Assembly: GCA_965247585.1 (NCBI GenBank)
Contig: CBDFHC010000003.1
Location: forward strand, 62,001 to 126,000
Length of the DNA stretch: 64,000 nt
Direction of reading: 5' to 3'
Origin: CBDFHC01 sp965247585
GTDB lineage: Bacteria; Chloroflexota; Dehalococcoidia; Lucifugimonadales; GCA-2712585
The translations under genes were made by a program, and so were the position numbers. The first letter of the stretch is position 1. Every line of letters starts with the position of its first letter. A model generated the notes under the pieces. That model was given only the letters and a program-made list of their open reading frames with translations. It was not told where the DNA came from and ran no database searches. This document shows, piece after piece, positions 1 to 7,565 of the stretch.

Positions 1-323
1 ATCTGCTGTAGCCGCGGTATCACCGGAACCAGCAACTGCATCACAATTGACGCCGTGATGTAGGGGAACACTCCCAGCGCCGCTATGCTCATGTTTCGCA
101 GCGCCCCTCCGCTGAACAGATCCAGGAACCCCAGCAACTGCACCCGCTCGAACAGATTGTCCAGCGAGGCCTGGTCTACTCCTGGTATGGGCACCTGCGC
201 CACTAGGCGGAATACCGCCAGCATTGCAAACGTAAAAAGGATCCTCGTCCGGAGGTCCGGGACCCTGAGGGAATCTAATGCGGCCTGTAATAGTCGAGGT
301 CGGCCTTCTACCTCTCGGGCCAT
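1..323 (-). CDS. secY: Protein translocase subunit SecY (N-terminal part, cut by window edge)
   Basis: This is the N-terminal 107 residues of the SecY channel, the membrane core of the Sec translocon. The ATG at 321-323 overlaps the TGA of rplO, and the frame stays open to base 1. The first transmembrane helix, the VPIPGVD motif after it, and the plug region followed by LGVFPYITASI are all recognisable and match SecY starts. Its position at the end of the spc cluster, directly after L15, is the classical location. The rest of the protein (about 330 residues) and any downstream adk or map genes lie outside the window. Confidence 0.95.
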   Translation of the reverse strand, partial: MAREVEGRPRLLQAALDSLRVPDLRTRILFTFAMLAVFRLVAQVPIPGVDQASLDNLFERVQLLGFLDLFSGGALRNMSIAALGVFPYITASIVMQLLVPVIPRLQQ

Positions 324-772
324 CAACTCAGGACTACCTCGGCCTTCCCTCCCGCACCCTCAATCTTCTTCTTAGCGGAACCGCTGAATCTATCTGCCTG
401 CACCGTCAGCGCCTTGGTCAGCTCCCCATCCCCCAGAATCTTCACCGGGCTTTTCAGGTTCTTCACCAGGCCCAACTCGCGCAGTGTTTCCTTCGTGATT
501 GGTTCCTCGCCGGTGTATGCTTCCAGCGCCCCCACGTTCACCAGCGAAAAATACTCCTTGAATATGTTCGTAAAGCCCCGCTTCTCCGGAAGCCGCTTGA
601 TCAATGGGAGCTGTCCACCCTCAAACCCCGGCCTGGGCCCTTTGCCTGACCGTTTCTTTTGGCCATTCAGACCCTTGCCGGCGTAGGTGCCTTGCCCCGC
701 CGAATTACCCCGTCCAATCCGCCGTCGTCGCCGCCTTGATCCCGCCTTCGGCTTGACATCGTGCTCCATCAT
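323..772 (-). CDS. rplO: 50S ribosomal protein L15
   Basis: L15 is a large-subunit protein that joins the 23S rRNA core late in assembly. The 149 residues match the usual length. The N-terminus has the Gly/Arg-rich rRNA-threading tail (RRRRRRIGRGNSAGQGTYAGKG), and the FEGGQLPL segment of the family follows. The gene overlaps rpmD upstream and secY downstream through ATGA-type junctions, which suggests translational coupling. Two consecutive ATG codons are present; the first is used here. Confidence 0.96.
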   Translation of the reverse strand: MMEHDVKPKAGSRRRRRRIGRGNSAGQGTYAGKGLNGQKKRSGKGPRPGFEGGQLPLIKRLPEKRGFTNIFKEYFSLVNVGALEAYTGEEPITKETLRELGLVKNLKSPVKILGDGELTKALTVQADRFSGSAKKKIEGAGGKAEVVLS

Positions 773-984
773 GACGCCGCCTCCGAAGTCGTTTCCGGCG
801 ATTCCGCCAACTCTTCTACCTCCAGCAGGTGCGTCACCTTATGCACCATTCCCCTTATGGAGGGTGTGTCTTTGTGCACCACGCTATGATGCAGCCGTTT
901 CAGCCCCAACGACTCTATAACCCTCCGCTGCCGTTGAGTCCGGCCAATCCCGCTTTTCTTCCAAGTTACCTTCAAATAAGCCAT
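769..984 (-). CDS. rpmD: 50S ribosomal protein L30
   Basis: L30 is a small large-subunit protein with a beta-alpha-beta-alpha-beta fold. The 71 residues contain the family core: VTWKKSGIGR, then a run ending SLGLKRLHHSVVHKDTPSIRGMV. The last dozen residues are acidic and Ser/Thr-rich and extend beyond the normal 60-residue form. That mild extension is in line with the acidic tails on L4, S17 and L5 in this operon. The stop overlaps the rplO start. Confidence 0.94.
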   Translation of the reverse strand: MAYLKVTWKKSGIGRTQRQRRVIESLGLKRLHHSVVHKDTPSIRGMVHKVTHLLEVEELAESPETTSEAAS

Positions 985-989
985 CTTTA

Positions 990-1541
990 CTACGCCGCTT
1001 GGGCCTCCTCTTGCACTGGGACGCCTCTGCGCCTCGCCAGCACCACCGCCGGGTCTTTCAGCTGCCTTAGCGCTTCCATCGTCGCGAATATCACGTTAAT
1101 CGGGTTGCGGGACTTCAGTGACTTTGCCACCGCGTCCTTGACACCCGCTGCATCCAGTACGGCTCTCACCGCCCCGGAGGCTATCAGCCCCGTGCCCGCT
1201 GGCGCGGGCTTTATCAGCACCAGAGACGCCGCGAATTTGGCCGATGTCTCTTGCGGGATCGTGCTTCCCTTCATCGGCACGATCAGCGTATTCTTCCGGG
1301 CGGTGGCGTTACCCTTTCGCACCGCATCCGGTATCGCGTTGGCCTTCCCCATCCCCGCTCCTACCATCCCCTCCCCGTCGCCTATTACCACCATCGCGTT
1401 GAACCGCAGGTGCCTGCCCCCTTTTACCACCTTGGATATTCTGCGAGTGTAAACCACCCGCTCCGTTATTACCGGCCCTCCATCCGTGAGCACCATCTGG
1501 TTTCGGTCTCGGTCTCGCCCTCGGTCGCCTCTTGATACCAT
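990..1541 (-). CDS. rpsE: 30S ribosomal protein S5
   Basis: S5 lies at the mRNA entry side of the small subunit and contributes to decoding accuracy. The 183 residues include the double-stranded RNA-binding-like domain (GGRHLRFNAMVVIGDGEGMVGAGMGKA) and the C-terminal GTGLIASGAVRAVLDAAG segment with the N-P-INV motif. The N-terminus is unusually rich in Arg/Asp pairs. It sits six bases upstream of rpmD and immediately downstream of rplR, as in most spc operons. Confidence 0.96.
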   Translation of the reverse strand: MVSRGDRGRDRDRNQMVLTDGGPVITERVVYTRRISKVVKGGRHLRFNAMVVIGDGEGMVGAGMGKANAIPDAVRKGNATARKNTLIVPMKGSTIPQETSAKFAASLVLIKPAPAGTGLIASGAVRAVLDAAGVKDAVAKSLKSRNPINVIFATMEALRQLKDPAVVLARRRGVPVQEEAQAA

Positions 1542-1907
1542 CTAAAAAGAAAGCCCTTCCTCTCTTGCCGCCTCGGCCAGTGCCTTCACTCGCCCGTGGA
1601 ACTGGTATCCTCCTCGGTCAAACACCACCTTGGAGATACCCTTCTCTACCGCCCTCTTCGCCACGCTGGCCCCAACCAGCTTGGAGAGCTCCGTCTTAGA
1701 CTTCTTCTCCCCATCTCGAATATCCTTCTCCAGGGTAGAGGCGGAGACCAACGTCTCGTGGCGGCTGTCGTCAATAATCTGCGCGCTGATATTCTTTAGG
1801 CTGCGAAATACGCACAGCCTCGGCCGCTCAGGCGTCCCCACCACCCTTTTTCGTATCCTGGCGTGGCGGACTATCCTCAGCATCCTGGGATTTCTCTCTC
1901 TAGGCAT
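1542..1907 (-). CDS. rplR: 50S ribosomal protein L18
   Basis: L18 binds 5S rRNA together with L5 in the central protuberance. The 121-residue length is typical. The basic N-terminus, the RPRLCVFRSLKNISAQIIDD strand pair and the C-terminal FDRGGYQFHGRVKALAEAAREEGL motif are diagnostic. Its stop lies directly against the rpsE start, so the two are likely translated in a coupled way. Confidence 0.96.
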   Translation of the reverse strand: MPRERNPRMLRIVRHARIRKRVVGTPERPRLCVFRSLKNISAQIIDDSRHETLVSASTLEKDIRDGEKKSKTELSKLVGASVAKRAVEKGISKVVFDRGGYQFHGRVKALAEAAREEGLSF

Positions 1908-1935
1908 TTTCTCCAGTCCGGTCAGTCAATTATTC

Positions 1936-2520
1936 TTATGAGCCTCTCGAAGCTGCCTTGCCCGGCTTCAGACGAATCACCTCGTCAGAATATCGGATCC
2001 CCTTCTCCTTGTAAGCGTTAGGCCGTCTCACCTTTCGAATGCGAGCCGCCACTTCGCCCACCTTCTGCTTATCGCACCCCGTCACATGCACCCGGTTGTT
2101 CCCTTCCACCGTTATCGTCACCCCCTCCAGGGGCTTCACCGCCACCGTATGGCTATACCCAACGCTCAGAACAATCCCTTCGCCATCCTGTTGCACTCGG
2201 TAGCCTACCCCCATCAGTTCCAGCGTCCGCTGGTAACCGTCCACTACCCCTATCACCGCGTTGGAAATCATAGTACGTGTCAGTCCGTGGAGAGAGCGGT
2301 GAAACTTTCTCGGCGATTGCCGGATTACCGTCACCACGCCGTCTTCCAGCCGTACTTGCACCTCCGGGTGCAGCGGCTGCTCCAGGGTGCCCTTGGGCCC
2401 TATCATCGTGAACCGGCCGTATTCCAGCTTAAACTCCACGCCTGCCGGCAGCGGAATCGGCTTCCGGCCAACCTTGGAGAGGGTCTTCTCCTTGACTACA
2501 GTCCCTACTTCACCAGACAT
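1936..2520 (-). CDS. rplF: 50S ribosomal protein L6
   Basis: L6 sits near the factor-binding site and the sarcin-ricin loop. The frame is open further upstream, but the ATG at 2520 (MSGEVG) is preferred because it puts KVGRKPIPLPAGV near the N-terminus as in the family and overlaps rpsH by only 11 bases. The C-terminal signature region is present: a central SVGYSH, then RRPNAYKEKGIRY near the end. At 194 residues it is slightly longer than usual because of about ten extra N-terminal residues. Confidence 0.94.
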   Translation of the reverse strand: MSGEVGTVVKEKTLSKVGRKPIPLPAGVEFKLEYGRFTMIGPKGTLEQPLHPEVQVRLEDGVVTVIRQSPRKFHRSLHGLTRTMISNAVIGVVDGYQRTLELMGVGYRVQQDGEGIVLSVGYSHTVAVKPLEGVTITVEGNNRVHVTGCDKQKVGEVAARIRKVRRPNAYKEKGIRYSDEVIRLKPGKAASRGS

Positions 2521-2911
2521 AACAGAGCAACTCCCCTCCACTTCCCTTTCGCCACGCTTCACGGTCCGTCATAAGCCCTTGGGAAGTGGACACAATAGCC
2601 GTGCCCAGGCCGCCGTATACCCGGGGTATCTCGCCCTTCCCCACATACACCCTCAGCCCCGGCTTGCTCACCCGCCGCAGACCGGAGATGGCCGGCTCCC
2701 GGCCCTCCCGGTATAGCAGATGGACCCGCAGCCTTCCTTGGGGCTTCCCGGCTATCACCTCAAAATCCCTGATATACCCTTCTTGCTTCAGAATCTGGGC
2801 AATAGATACCTTCACCTTGGACAGCGGCATTGAAAGTGAGCCGTGCTTCACCGCCGACGCGTTTCGTATCCGCGTCAACATGTCAGATATTGGATCGTTA
2901 GTATTCGTCAA
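2510..2911 (-). CDS. rpsH: 30S ribosomal protein S8
   Basis: S8 is a primary 16S rRNA-binding protein and an assembly hub of the platform. The 133 residues begin with NDPISDMLTRIRNA and end with STSQGLMTDREAW followed by GGELLCYVW, both hallmarks of S8. The gene overlaps rplF by 11 bases and follows rpsN closely. In other bacteria S8 also represses its operon translationally; no such site could be confirmed here by eye. Confidence 0.97.
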   Translation of the reverse strand: MTNTNDPISDMLTRIRNASAVKHGSLSMPLSKVKVSIAQILKQEGYIRDFEVIAGKPQGRLRVHLLYREGREPAISGLRRVSKPGLRVYVGKGEIPRVYGGLGTAIVSTSQGLMTDREAWRKGSGGELLCYVW

Positions 2912-2928
2912 ATCTTAGGCTCCCCAAT

Positions 2929-3114
2929 TCACCAACTCGCCTTTCTTACTCCCGGCAACTCGCCCCGCAGGGCCATCTCCCTAAAGCAGATACGGCACAG
3001 CCCAACATACCTGATGTAAGCCCTCGGCCTGGCGCATCTATTGCACCGGTTCGTCTGCTGCACCGAGTACTTCGGCGTCCTCTTCCACTTCTCTATCTTT
3101 GATTTCTTGGCCAA
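2929..3114 (-). CDS. rpsN: 30S ribosomal protein S14, zinc-binding type
   Basis: At 61 residues this is the short S14 form used by many non-proteobacteria. Four cysteines at 24, 27, 40 and 43 (CNRC and CRIC) form the zinc knuckle, so this is the Zn-dependent version. It lies between rplE and rpsH, the standard spc position. No zinc-independent paralogue is in the window. Confidence 0.97.
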   Translation of the reverse strand: MAKKSKIEKWKRTPKYSVQQTNRCNRCARPRAYIRYVGLCRICFREMALRGELPGVRKASW

Positions 3115-3123
3115 TATTCTCCT

Positions 3124-3822
3124 CTACCCTTGCCTAACGAAGGGCATGCCTAGCAGCTCCAGCAATCGCGCCGCCTCCGCATCCGTCTTCGCGCTGGTGG
3201 CAATGGTCACCTGCAGGCCCCTGATCCGGTCTATCGTATTGTAATCAATCTCAGGAAAGATCACCTGCTCCCGGATTCCCATCGAATAGTTTCCCCGTCC
3301 GTCGAAGCTGGCCCTCGATACCCCTCGAAAGTCTCGTATCCTTGGCAACGCCGCGTTCAACAGCCGGTCCAGGAAGAACGACATCCGTTCCCCTCTCAGC
3401 GTCACCGCGGTTCCTATAGCCATCCCCTCCCGAATCTTAAACCCCGCTATCGCCTTCCGCGCCCGGGTGGTGACCGGCTTCTGCCCTGATATCGTCGTTA
3501 GGTCTTGGATAGCGCCTTCCAGCGCCCGCGCGTTGTCCTTCGCCTCCCCAACGCCGCAGTTCAGCACCACCTTCTTCAGCCGCGGCACCTCCATCACGTT
3601 CTTATAGCCGAACTCGCGCATCATCGTCGGCACAACGTGCTCTTGGTACAACTCCTTCAACCGGATCGGCGGCTTCTCCGCCCCGTTCGGTGAGTCTTGG
3701 CTTGGGGCTGGGGCCTCCTCACTACTGCGGCTCCGGCGTCTGCCTTCTCCGCTGGGCGCTCTCTTCTTGGCCTTCGCCTCTTCTTCCGGTTCTACTACCT
3801 TTTCCTCTTCAGCCGTCGACAT
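3124..3822 (-). CDS. rplE: 50S ribosomal protein L5 with acidic N-terminal extension
   Basis: L5 binds 5S rRNA and touches the P-site tRNA. The conserved part starts at about residue 52 (IRLKELYQEHVVP) and includes VPRLKKVVLNCGVGEA and the FPEIDYNTIDRIRGL region near the end. The ATG at 3822 directly follows the rplX stop and gives 232 residues, about 50 more than the usual 180. The extra N-terminus is mixed acidic/basic and Ser/Pro-rich and looks disordered. The frame is open further upstream, but that would run deep into rplX. Confidence 0.92.
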   Translation of the reverse strand: MSTAEEEKVVEPEEEAKAKKRAPSGEGRRRSRSSEEAPAPSQDSPNGAEKPPIRLKELYQEHVVPTMMREFGYKNVMEVPRLKKVVLNCGVGEAKDNARALEGAIQDLTTISGQKPVTTRARKAIAGFKIREGMAIGTAVTLRGERMSFFLDRLLNAALPRIRDFRGVSRASFDGRGNYSMGIREQVIFPEIDYNTIDRIRGLQVTIATSAKTDAEAARLLELLGMPFVRQG

Positions 3823-3823
3823 C

Positions 3824-4135
3824 TTAGCTGATCGTCTCCTTACATCTGCGGCAAAGCCGCACCTTCGTACTGTCTTCCAGCCTATGATACCCAATCCTGG
3901 TGGGTTCATTGCAGCTATTGCATATAAGCTGCACGTTGGACATATTTATAGGTGCCTCTTGTTGGATCCTCCCACCCTGCCTTACCCCCGGGGTCGGCTT
4001 CACGTGACGCGTGATCATATTCACCCCTTCCACCACCACCCGGCCGTCCTTCCGCCGCACACTCTCCACCCTGCCACGCTTCCCCTGATCCTTCCCAATC
4101 TTTACCAGCACCATGTCTCCCTTACGTATCTTCAT
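3824..4135 (-). CDS. rplX: 50S ribosomal protein L24
   Basis: L24 is an assembly-initiating large-subunit protein. The 103 residues have the KOW motif at the N-terminus (KGDMVLVKIGKDQGKRG) followed by VEGVNMITRHVKP. The C-terminus carries CNSC and CRRC, the zinc-ribbon-like pairs seen in many bacterial L24 proteins. Its start overlaps the rplN stop by one base. Confidence 0.96.
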   Translation of the reverse strand: MKIRKGDMVLVKIGKDQGKRGRVESVRRKDGRVVVEGVNMITRHVKPTPGVRQGGRIQQEAPINMSNVQLICNSCNEPTRIGYHRLEDSTKVRLCRRCKETIS

Positions 4136-4506
4136 TACACCACCTCAGCCGCCAGGGAAACTATCCGCATGAAACCCTTGTCCCTCAGTTCCCGAGCTAC
4201 CGGACCAAATATCCGGGTCCCCCGGGGGTTGTTCTGCTTGTCCGCTACCAGCACCGCTGCATTGTCGTCAAATCGGATCGACGAGCCATCGGGCCTTATG
4301 AAGCCCTTGGACGTCCTTACAATCACCGCCCGCACCACCTCACCCTTCTTCACCCCGGCCGCGGGCATCGCCACTTTCACCGAACATACGATAATATCTC
4401 CCACCTTGGCGTAGCGCCGGTGGCTTCCGCCCGGGATATTAATGCACATAATCTCTTTGGCGCCGCTGTTATCGGCCACCGTCAGGCGAGTGTAGGGCTG
4501 GATCAT
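4135..4506 (-). CDS. rplN: 50S ribosomal protein L14
   Basis: L14 lies at the subunit interface and binds the silencing factor RsfS. The 123 residues start MIQPYTRLTVADNSGAKE and end with RIVSLAAEVV, essentially the full family consensus. The start overlaps the end of the enlarged rpsQ frame by four bases, showing that the long S17 tail is really in the operon's translated path. Confidence 0.97.
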   Translation of the reverse strand: MIQPYTRLTVADNSGAKEIMCINIPGGSHRRYAKVGDIIVCSVKVAMPAAGVKKGEVVRAVIVRTSKGFIRPDGSSIRFDDNAAVLVADKQNNPRGTRIFGPVARELRDKGFMRIVSLAAEVV

Positions 4507-5582
4507 TGCCGGGTTTCCTCCTCCGATTGCTCACCTTCAGGTTCTGTTGTCTCCCCAGTGGGTTCCTCGGCCTTCGCCTCAGTCTCTCCAGCGCCCTCGG
4601 CTTCCACCGCTTCCTCCGCCACCACATCCTCCACTGCCTCCGCCATGGCAACCACCGGCGCTTCGTCCACGGCTTCCTCCGCCACCACGTCCTCCGGCGT
4701 TTCCACAACCGCAGCCACCGGCTCTTCCACGGCTTCCTCCGCCACCACATCCTCCGGCTTCTCCACGACCGCAGCCACCGGCTCTTCCACCACCACTTCC
4801 TCCGGCGTCTCCACGACGGCAGCCACCGGCTCTTCCACAGCTTCCTCCACCACCTCCGCGATCGCAACCACCGGCTCTTCCGCTACCGCTTCCTCCACGA
4901 TGGCAACCACCGGCTCTTCCACAGCTTCCTCCACCGCCTCCACGATGGCAACCACCGGCTCTTCCGCTACCTCTTCCTCCACGATGGCAACCACCGGCTC
5001 TTCCACAGCTTCCTCCACCGCCTCCACGATGGCAACCACCGGCTCTTCCGCTACCTCTTCCTCCACTGCCTCCGCCATGGCAGCCACCGGCTCTTCCACC
5101 ACCACTTCCTCCGGCGTCTCCACGACGGCAGCCACCGGCTCTTCCACAGCTTCCTCCACCACCTCCGCGATCGCAGCCACCGGCTCTTCCGCTACCGCTT
5201 CCTCCGTTACCGCCTCCTCAATCTCTACAACCGCCACCGCTCCCTCAACTGTCCCCTCTGCCGCCGGACCGGGCCGCGCCTGGAGATCCAATATCGACTG
5301 CTCCATCTCCCCAGGCACTACCTCCACCACCTCCCGACGCTCTAAAATGTCCACCACCCGCCAGCGCTTCAGCGCCGATAACGGACGACACTCCTCTATC
5401 CTCACCAGGTCACCCAGCGAGCACTGGTTGTCGCCGTCGTGGGCATAGAACTTGGTAATAATCCTCTGCGCCTTCTTGTACAAATAATGGTTCCGCTGGC
5501 GTCCCACGGCAACTATCACCGTCTTGTCCATCTTATCGGACACCACCCGGCCTACCCTGTTTTTCCTGCGCTCCCGGCTCAT
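4503..5582 (-). CDS. rpsQ: 30S ribosomal protein S17 with a ~250-residue acidic repeat tail
   Basis: S17 is a primary 16S rRNA-binding OB-fold protein, normally 80-100 residues. Residues 1-105 are a normal S17: GRVVSDKMDKTVIV, then YKKAQRIITKFYAHD and LGDLVRIEECRPLS. From about residue 110 to 359 follows a Val/Glu/Ala/Pro tail made of EEPVVAIVEAVEEAV-like units. The most regular stretch has a 28-residue period, mirrored by near-identical 84-bp DNA repeats around 4,880-5,070. There is no stop or frame break, and the end overlaps the rplN start, so this is a genuine extension. The tail has almost no basic residues and is likely extended or helical and surface-exposed. Function unknown. Confidence 0.93.
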   Translation of the reverse strand: MSRERRKNRVGRVVSDKMDKTVIVAVGRQRNHYLYKKAQRIITKFYAHDGDNQCSLGDLVRIEECRPLSALKRWRVVDILERREVVEVVPGEMEQSILDLQARPGPAAEGTVEGAVAVVEIEEAVTEEAVAEEPVAAIAEVVEEAVEEPVAAVVETPEEVVVEEPVAAMAEAVEEEVAEEPVVAIVEAVEEAVEEPVVAIVEEEVAEEPVVAIVEAVEEAVEEPVVAIVEEAVAEEPVVAIAEVVEEAVEEPVAAVVETPEEVVVEEPVAAVVEKPEDVVAEEAVEEPVAAVVETPEDVVAEEAVDEAPVVAMAEAVEDVVAEEAVEAEGAGETEAKAEEPTGETTEPEGEQSEEETRQ

Positions 5583-5782
5583 TCCGCCACCCTCTGGATC
5601 TCTCTCTCCCGCGCAACCGTCTTCAGCCGGGCAATCGTCTTCCTGGCTATCCCTATCTCTGAGGTGTTGGTCAACTGCCGTGTCGCATGCCTGAAACGTA
5701 GGTTCATCATCTCCCGTTGTGAGTTATCCAACTCTTGTTGGATCTCCTCGTCTGACATCTGTCGTATTTCTTGCACTCGCAT
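5579..5782 (-). CDS. rpmC: 50S ribosomal protein L29
   Basis: L29 is a two-helix protein near the polypeptide exit tunnel that helps dock SRP and trigger factor. The 67 residues include EIQQELDNSQREMMNLRFRHA and IARKTIARLKTVARER, the conserved antiparallel helices. It overlaps rpsQ by four bases and follows rplP, the standard order. Confidence 0.96.
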   Translation of the reverse strand: MRVQEIRQMSDEEIQQELDNSQREMMNLRFRHATRQLTNTSEIGIARKTIARLKTVAREREIQRVAE

Positions 5783-5794
5783 TTCTCTACCCGC

Positions 5795-6226
5795 TTATCC
5801 GTCCGCCAGCGCCGTAAGCGGGTCTCTGGCCACAATCTTTGTGGGAATCGGCAGTTTGTGGGCAGCCAGCCTCATCGCCTCGGCTATGGCCTCCTTGTCC
5901 GCTCCCGCAATCTCGTACAGAATCTTTCCAGGTTTTACCACCGCCGCCCAGTGGTCCACGTTGGCCTTCCCGCCTCCCATCCGCACTTCGGCCGGCTTCT
6001 TCGTCACCGGCATGTCTGGAAATACCCTCACCCACACCTTGCCGCCGCGCTTGAGATGCCGCGTCATCGTCACCCGGCCTGCCTCAATCTGCCGCGCCGT
6101 CATCCAGCAGACTCCCATCGCCTTCAATCCATATTCACCCTGCATCACCGTATTTCCCGCCGTCGCTTTCCCCTTCCGGCGGCCTCGGTGCATCTTGCGA
6201 TATTTCAATCGTTTAGGTTGCAGCAT
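5795..6226 (-). CDS. rplP: 50S ribosomal protein L16
   Basis: L16 organises the A-site tRNA elbow region. The 143 residues begin MLQPKRLKYRKMHRGRRKG. The internal RVFPDMPVTKKPAEVRMGGG and the GKILYEIAG segment are diagnostic. The gene overlaps the end of rpsC by 14 bases, suggesting coupled translation. Confidence 0.97.
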   Translation of the reverse strand: MLQPKRLKYRKMHRGRRKGKATAGNTVMQGEYGLKAMGVCWMTARQIEAGRVTMTRHLKRGGKVWVRVFPDMPVTKKPAEVRMGGGKANVDHWAAVVKPGKILYEIAGADKEAIAEAMRLAAHKLPIPTKIVARDPLTALADG

Positions 6227-6956
6227 CTTCGTCCACGTCCTCTACCTCTTCCAGGTCCTCGGCCCGGACCGTCAACTCAATCGTCTCCATCTCCTCAATA
6301 CGCTCCGCAATGGGCTCGCGGACCACATTCCCCTTATATATCCACACCTTCACCCCTATCCTCCCCATAACCGTCGCCGCTTCTGCGTAGTTGTAGTCTA
6401 TGTCGGCGTCCAACGTGTGCAGCGGCACCCTCCCCTCCATGACCTTGTCCGTGCGGGCTATCTCTGCGCCGTTCAGCCTGCCCTTTACAATGATCTTTAT
6501 CCCCTGCGCCCCACCCTGCATCGAACGCTGTACCGCCTGCCGTAGCGCCCTCCTGTGCGAAACCCGGCGCACCAACTGGTCCGCTATGTTCCGCGCCACC
6601 AGTTGCGCGTCCAGCTCCGGCTGCTGTACTTCCAATATATTCAACTGAATCCGCTTTTCCGCCCCTTTCTCCAGCCTGGCACGCAGCCTCTTCACCCTCT
6701 CTCCGTCGCGGCCAATCAGAATCCCCGGCCGGGCCGAGTGTATATTCACCTCCAGGTCCTGCGTCCCCCTTTTTATCTCAACCCGAGCGATTCCCGCGTC
6801 GGAAAACGTGGAATACTCGTCCTTGATCGACTCCCTTATGATCAGGTCGCTCTTCACTAGCTCTCGGTACTGCTTCGCCTTAGGCACAATCCAATGGGTA
6901 TTCCAGTCCTTGATGATCCCCAGCCGGAAGCCTGTTGGGTGTGTCTTATGGCCCAT
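6213..6956 (-). CDS. rpsC: 30S ribosomal protein S3
   Basis: S3 forms part of the mRNA entry helicase with S4 and S5. The ATG at 6956 (MGHKTHPTGFRLGI) is chosen over an upstream in-frame codon because it matches the family start and overlaps the rplV stop by one base. The KH domain is visible (LIGRDGERVKRLRARLEK), as is the C-terminal VKVWIYKGNVV. At 247 residues there is a short acidic C-terminal tail (EDLEEVEDVDEDAAT), another small acidic extension in this operon. Confidence 0.95.
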   Translation of the reverse strand: MGHKTHPTGFRLGIIKDWNTHWIVPKAKQYRELVKSDLIIRESIKDEYSTFSDAGIARVEIKRGTQDLEVNIHSARPGILIGRDGERVKRLRARLEKGAEKRIQLNILEVQQPELDAQLVARNIADQLVRRVSHRRALRQAVQRSMQGGAQGIKIIVKGRLNGAEIARTDKVMEGRVPLHTLDADIDYNYAEAATVMGRIGVKVWIYKGNVVREPIAERIEEMETIELTVRAEDLEEVEDVDEDAAT

Positions 6957-7297
6957 TAGCTCTTCTCCTCGTCTACCACCACTGTGATATGGCATGAGCG
7001 ATGGTGCATCCGTCCTACCCTCCCTCGGGCATGCGGCTTGAATCGCCTCAGCGAAGGCGCCACGTCGGCGCTGACCCTCACTATCCGAAGGTTCTCTCTG
7101 TCAGCGAACTGATTGTTCTCTGCGTTGGCCGCCGCGGACTTTACCGTCTTCGCCAGCACCTTGGCCCAGGGCGAGGCGGATAGCTCTAGAATGTCTATCG
7201 CCTCGTTCACTCCCCTGTTCCTCACCAGCTCAAGTATCGGCTGCATCCGCTTTTGAGAGGCCCCTACCTGCTTTGAAAATGCTCTAACAGCTACCAT
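6956..7297 (-). CDS. rplV: 50S ribosomal protein L22
   Basis: L22 lines the exit tunnel with its beta-hairpin. The 113 residues contain VRNRGVNEAIDILELS, the KSAAANAENN segment and the C-terminal GRVGRMHHRSCHITVVV. It lies between rpsS and rpsC with almost no spacing. Confidence 0.97.
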   Translation of the reverse strand: MVAVRAFSKQVGASQKRMQPILELVRNRGVNEAIDILELSASPWAKVLAKTVKSAAANAENNQFADRENLRIVRVSADVAPSLRRFKPHARGRVGRMHHRSCHITVVVDEEKS

Positions 7298-7301
7298 CGC
7301 G

Positions 7302-7562
7302 CTACCCTCTCCCGGCGCCCCGGAACGTCCGGGTCGGCGCGAATTCGCCCAGTTTGTGCCCTACCATGTTCTCCGTTAAGAAGACGGGCACATGCCGTCG
7401 GCCGTCGTGTACCGCTATGGTCAGCCCAATCATCTCCGGCATGATCGTCGATGCCCGAGACCAGGTGCGGATCACAGTCTTGGACCCGGTGCGCTGCACC
7501 TGGTCCACCTTTTTCTGCAATTTTGGGTGAACGAACGGACCCTTCTTAGTCGACCGGGACAT
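7302..7562 (-). CDS. rpsS: 30S ribosomal protein S19
   Basis: S19 sits in the small-subunit head and forms bridge contacts. The 86 residues start MSRSTKKGPFV and include RASTIMPEMIGLTIAVHDG and GHKLGEFAPTRTFRGA. Both length and sequence match the family throughout. Confidence 0.97.
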   Translation of the reverse strand: MSRSTKKGPFVHPKLQKKVDQVQRTGSKTVIRTWSRASTIMPEMIGLTIAVHDGRRHVPVFLTENMVGHKLGEFAPTRTFRGAGRG

Positions 7563-7565
7563 GCC

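Noticed and set aside
4420..5458. Long plus-strand open frames (Ser/Thr/Ala-rich or Pro-rich) over the S17 tail
   Set aside because: They are antisense shadows of the low-complexity repeat; the minus frame is the operon gene with overlapping neighbours on both sides.
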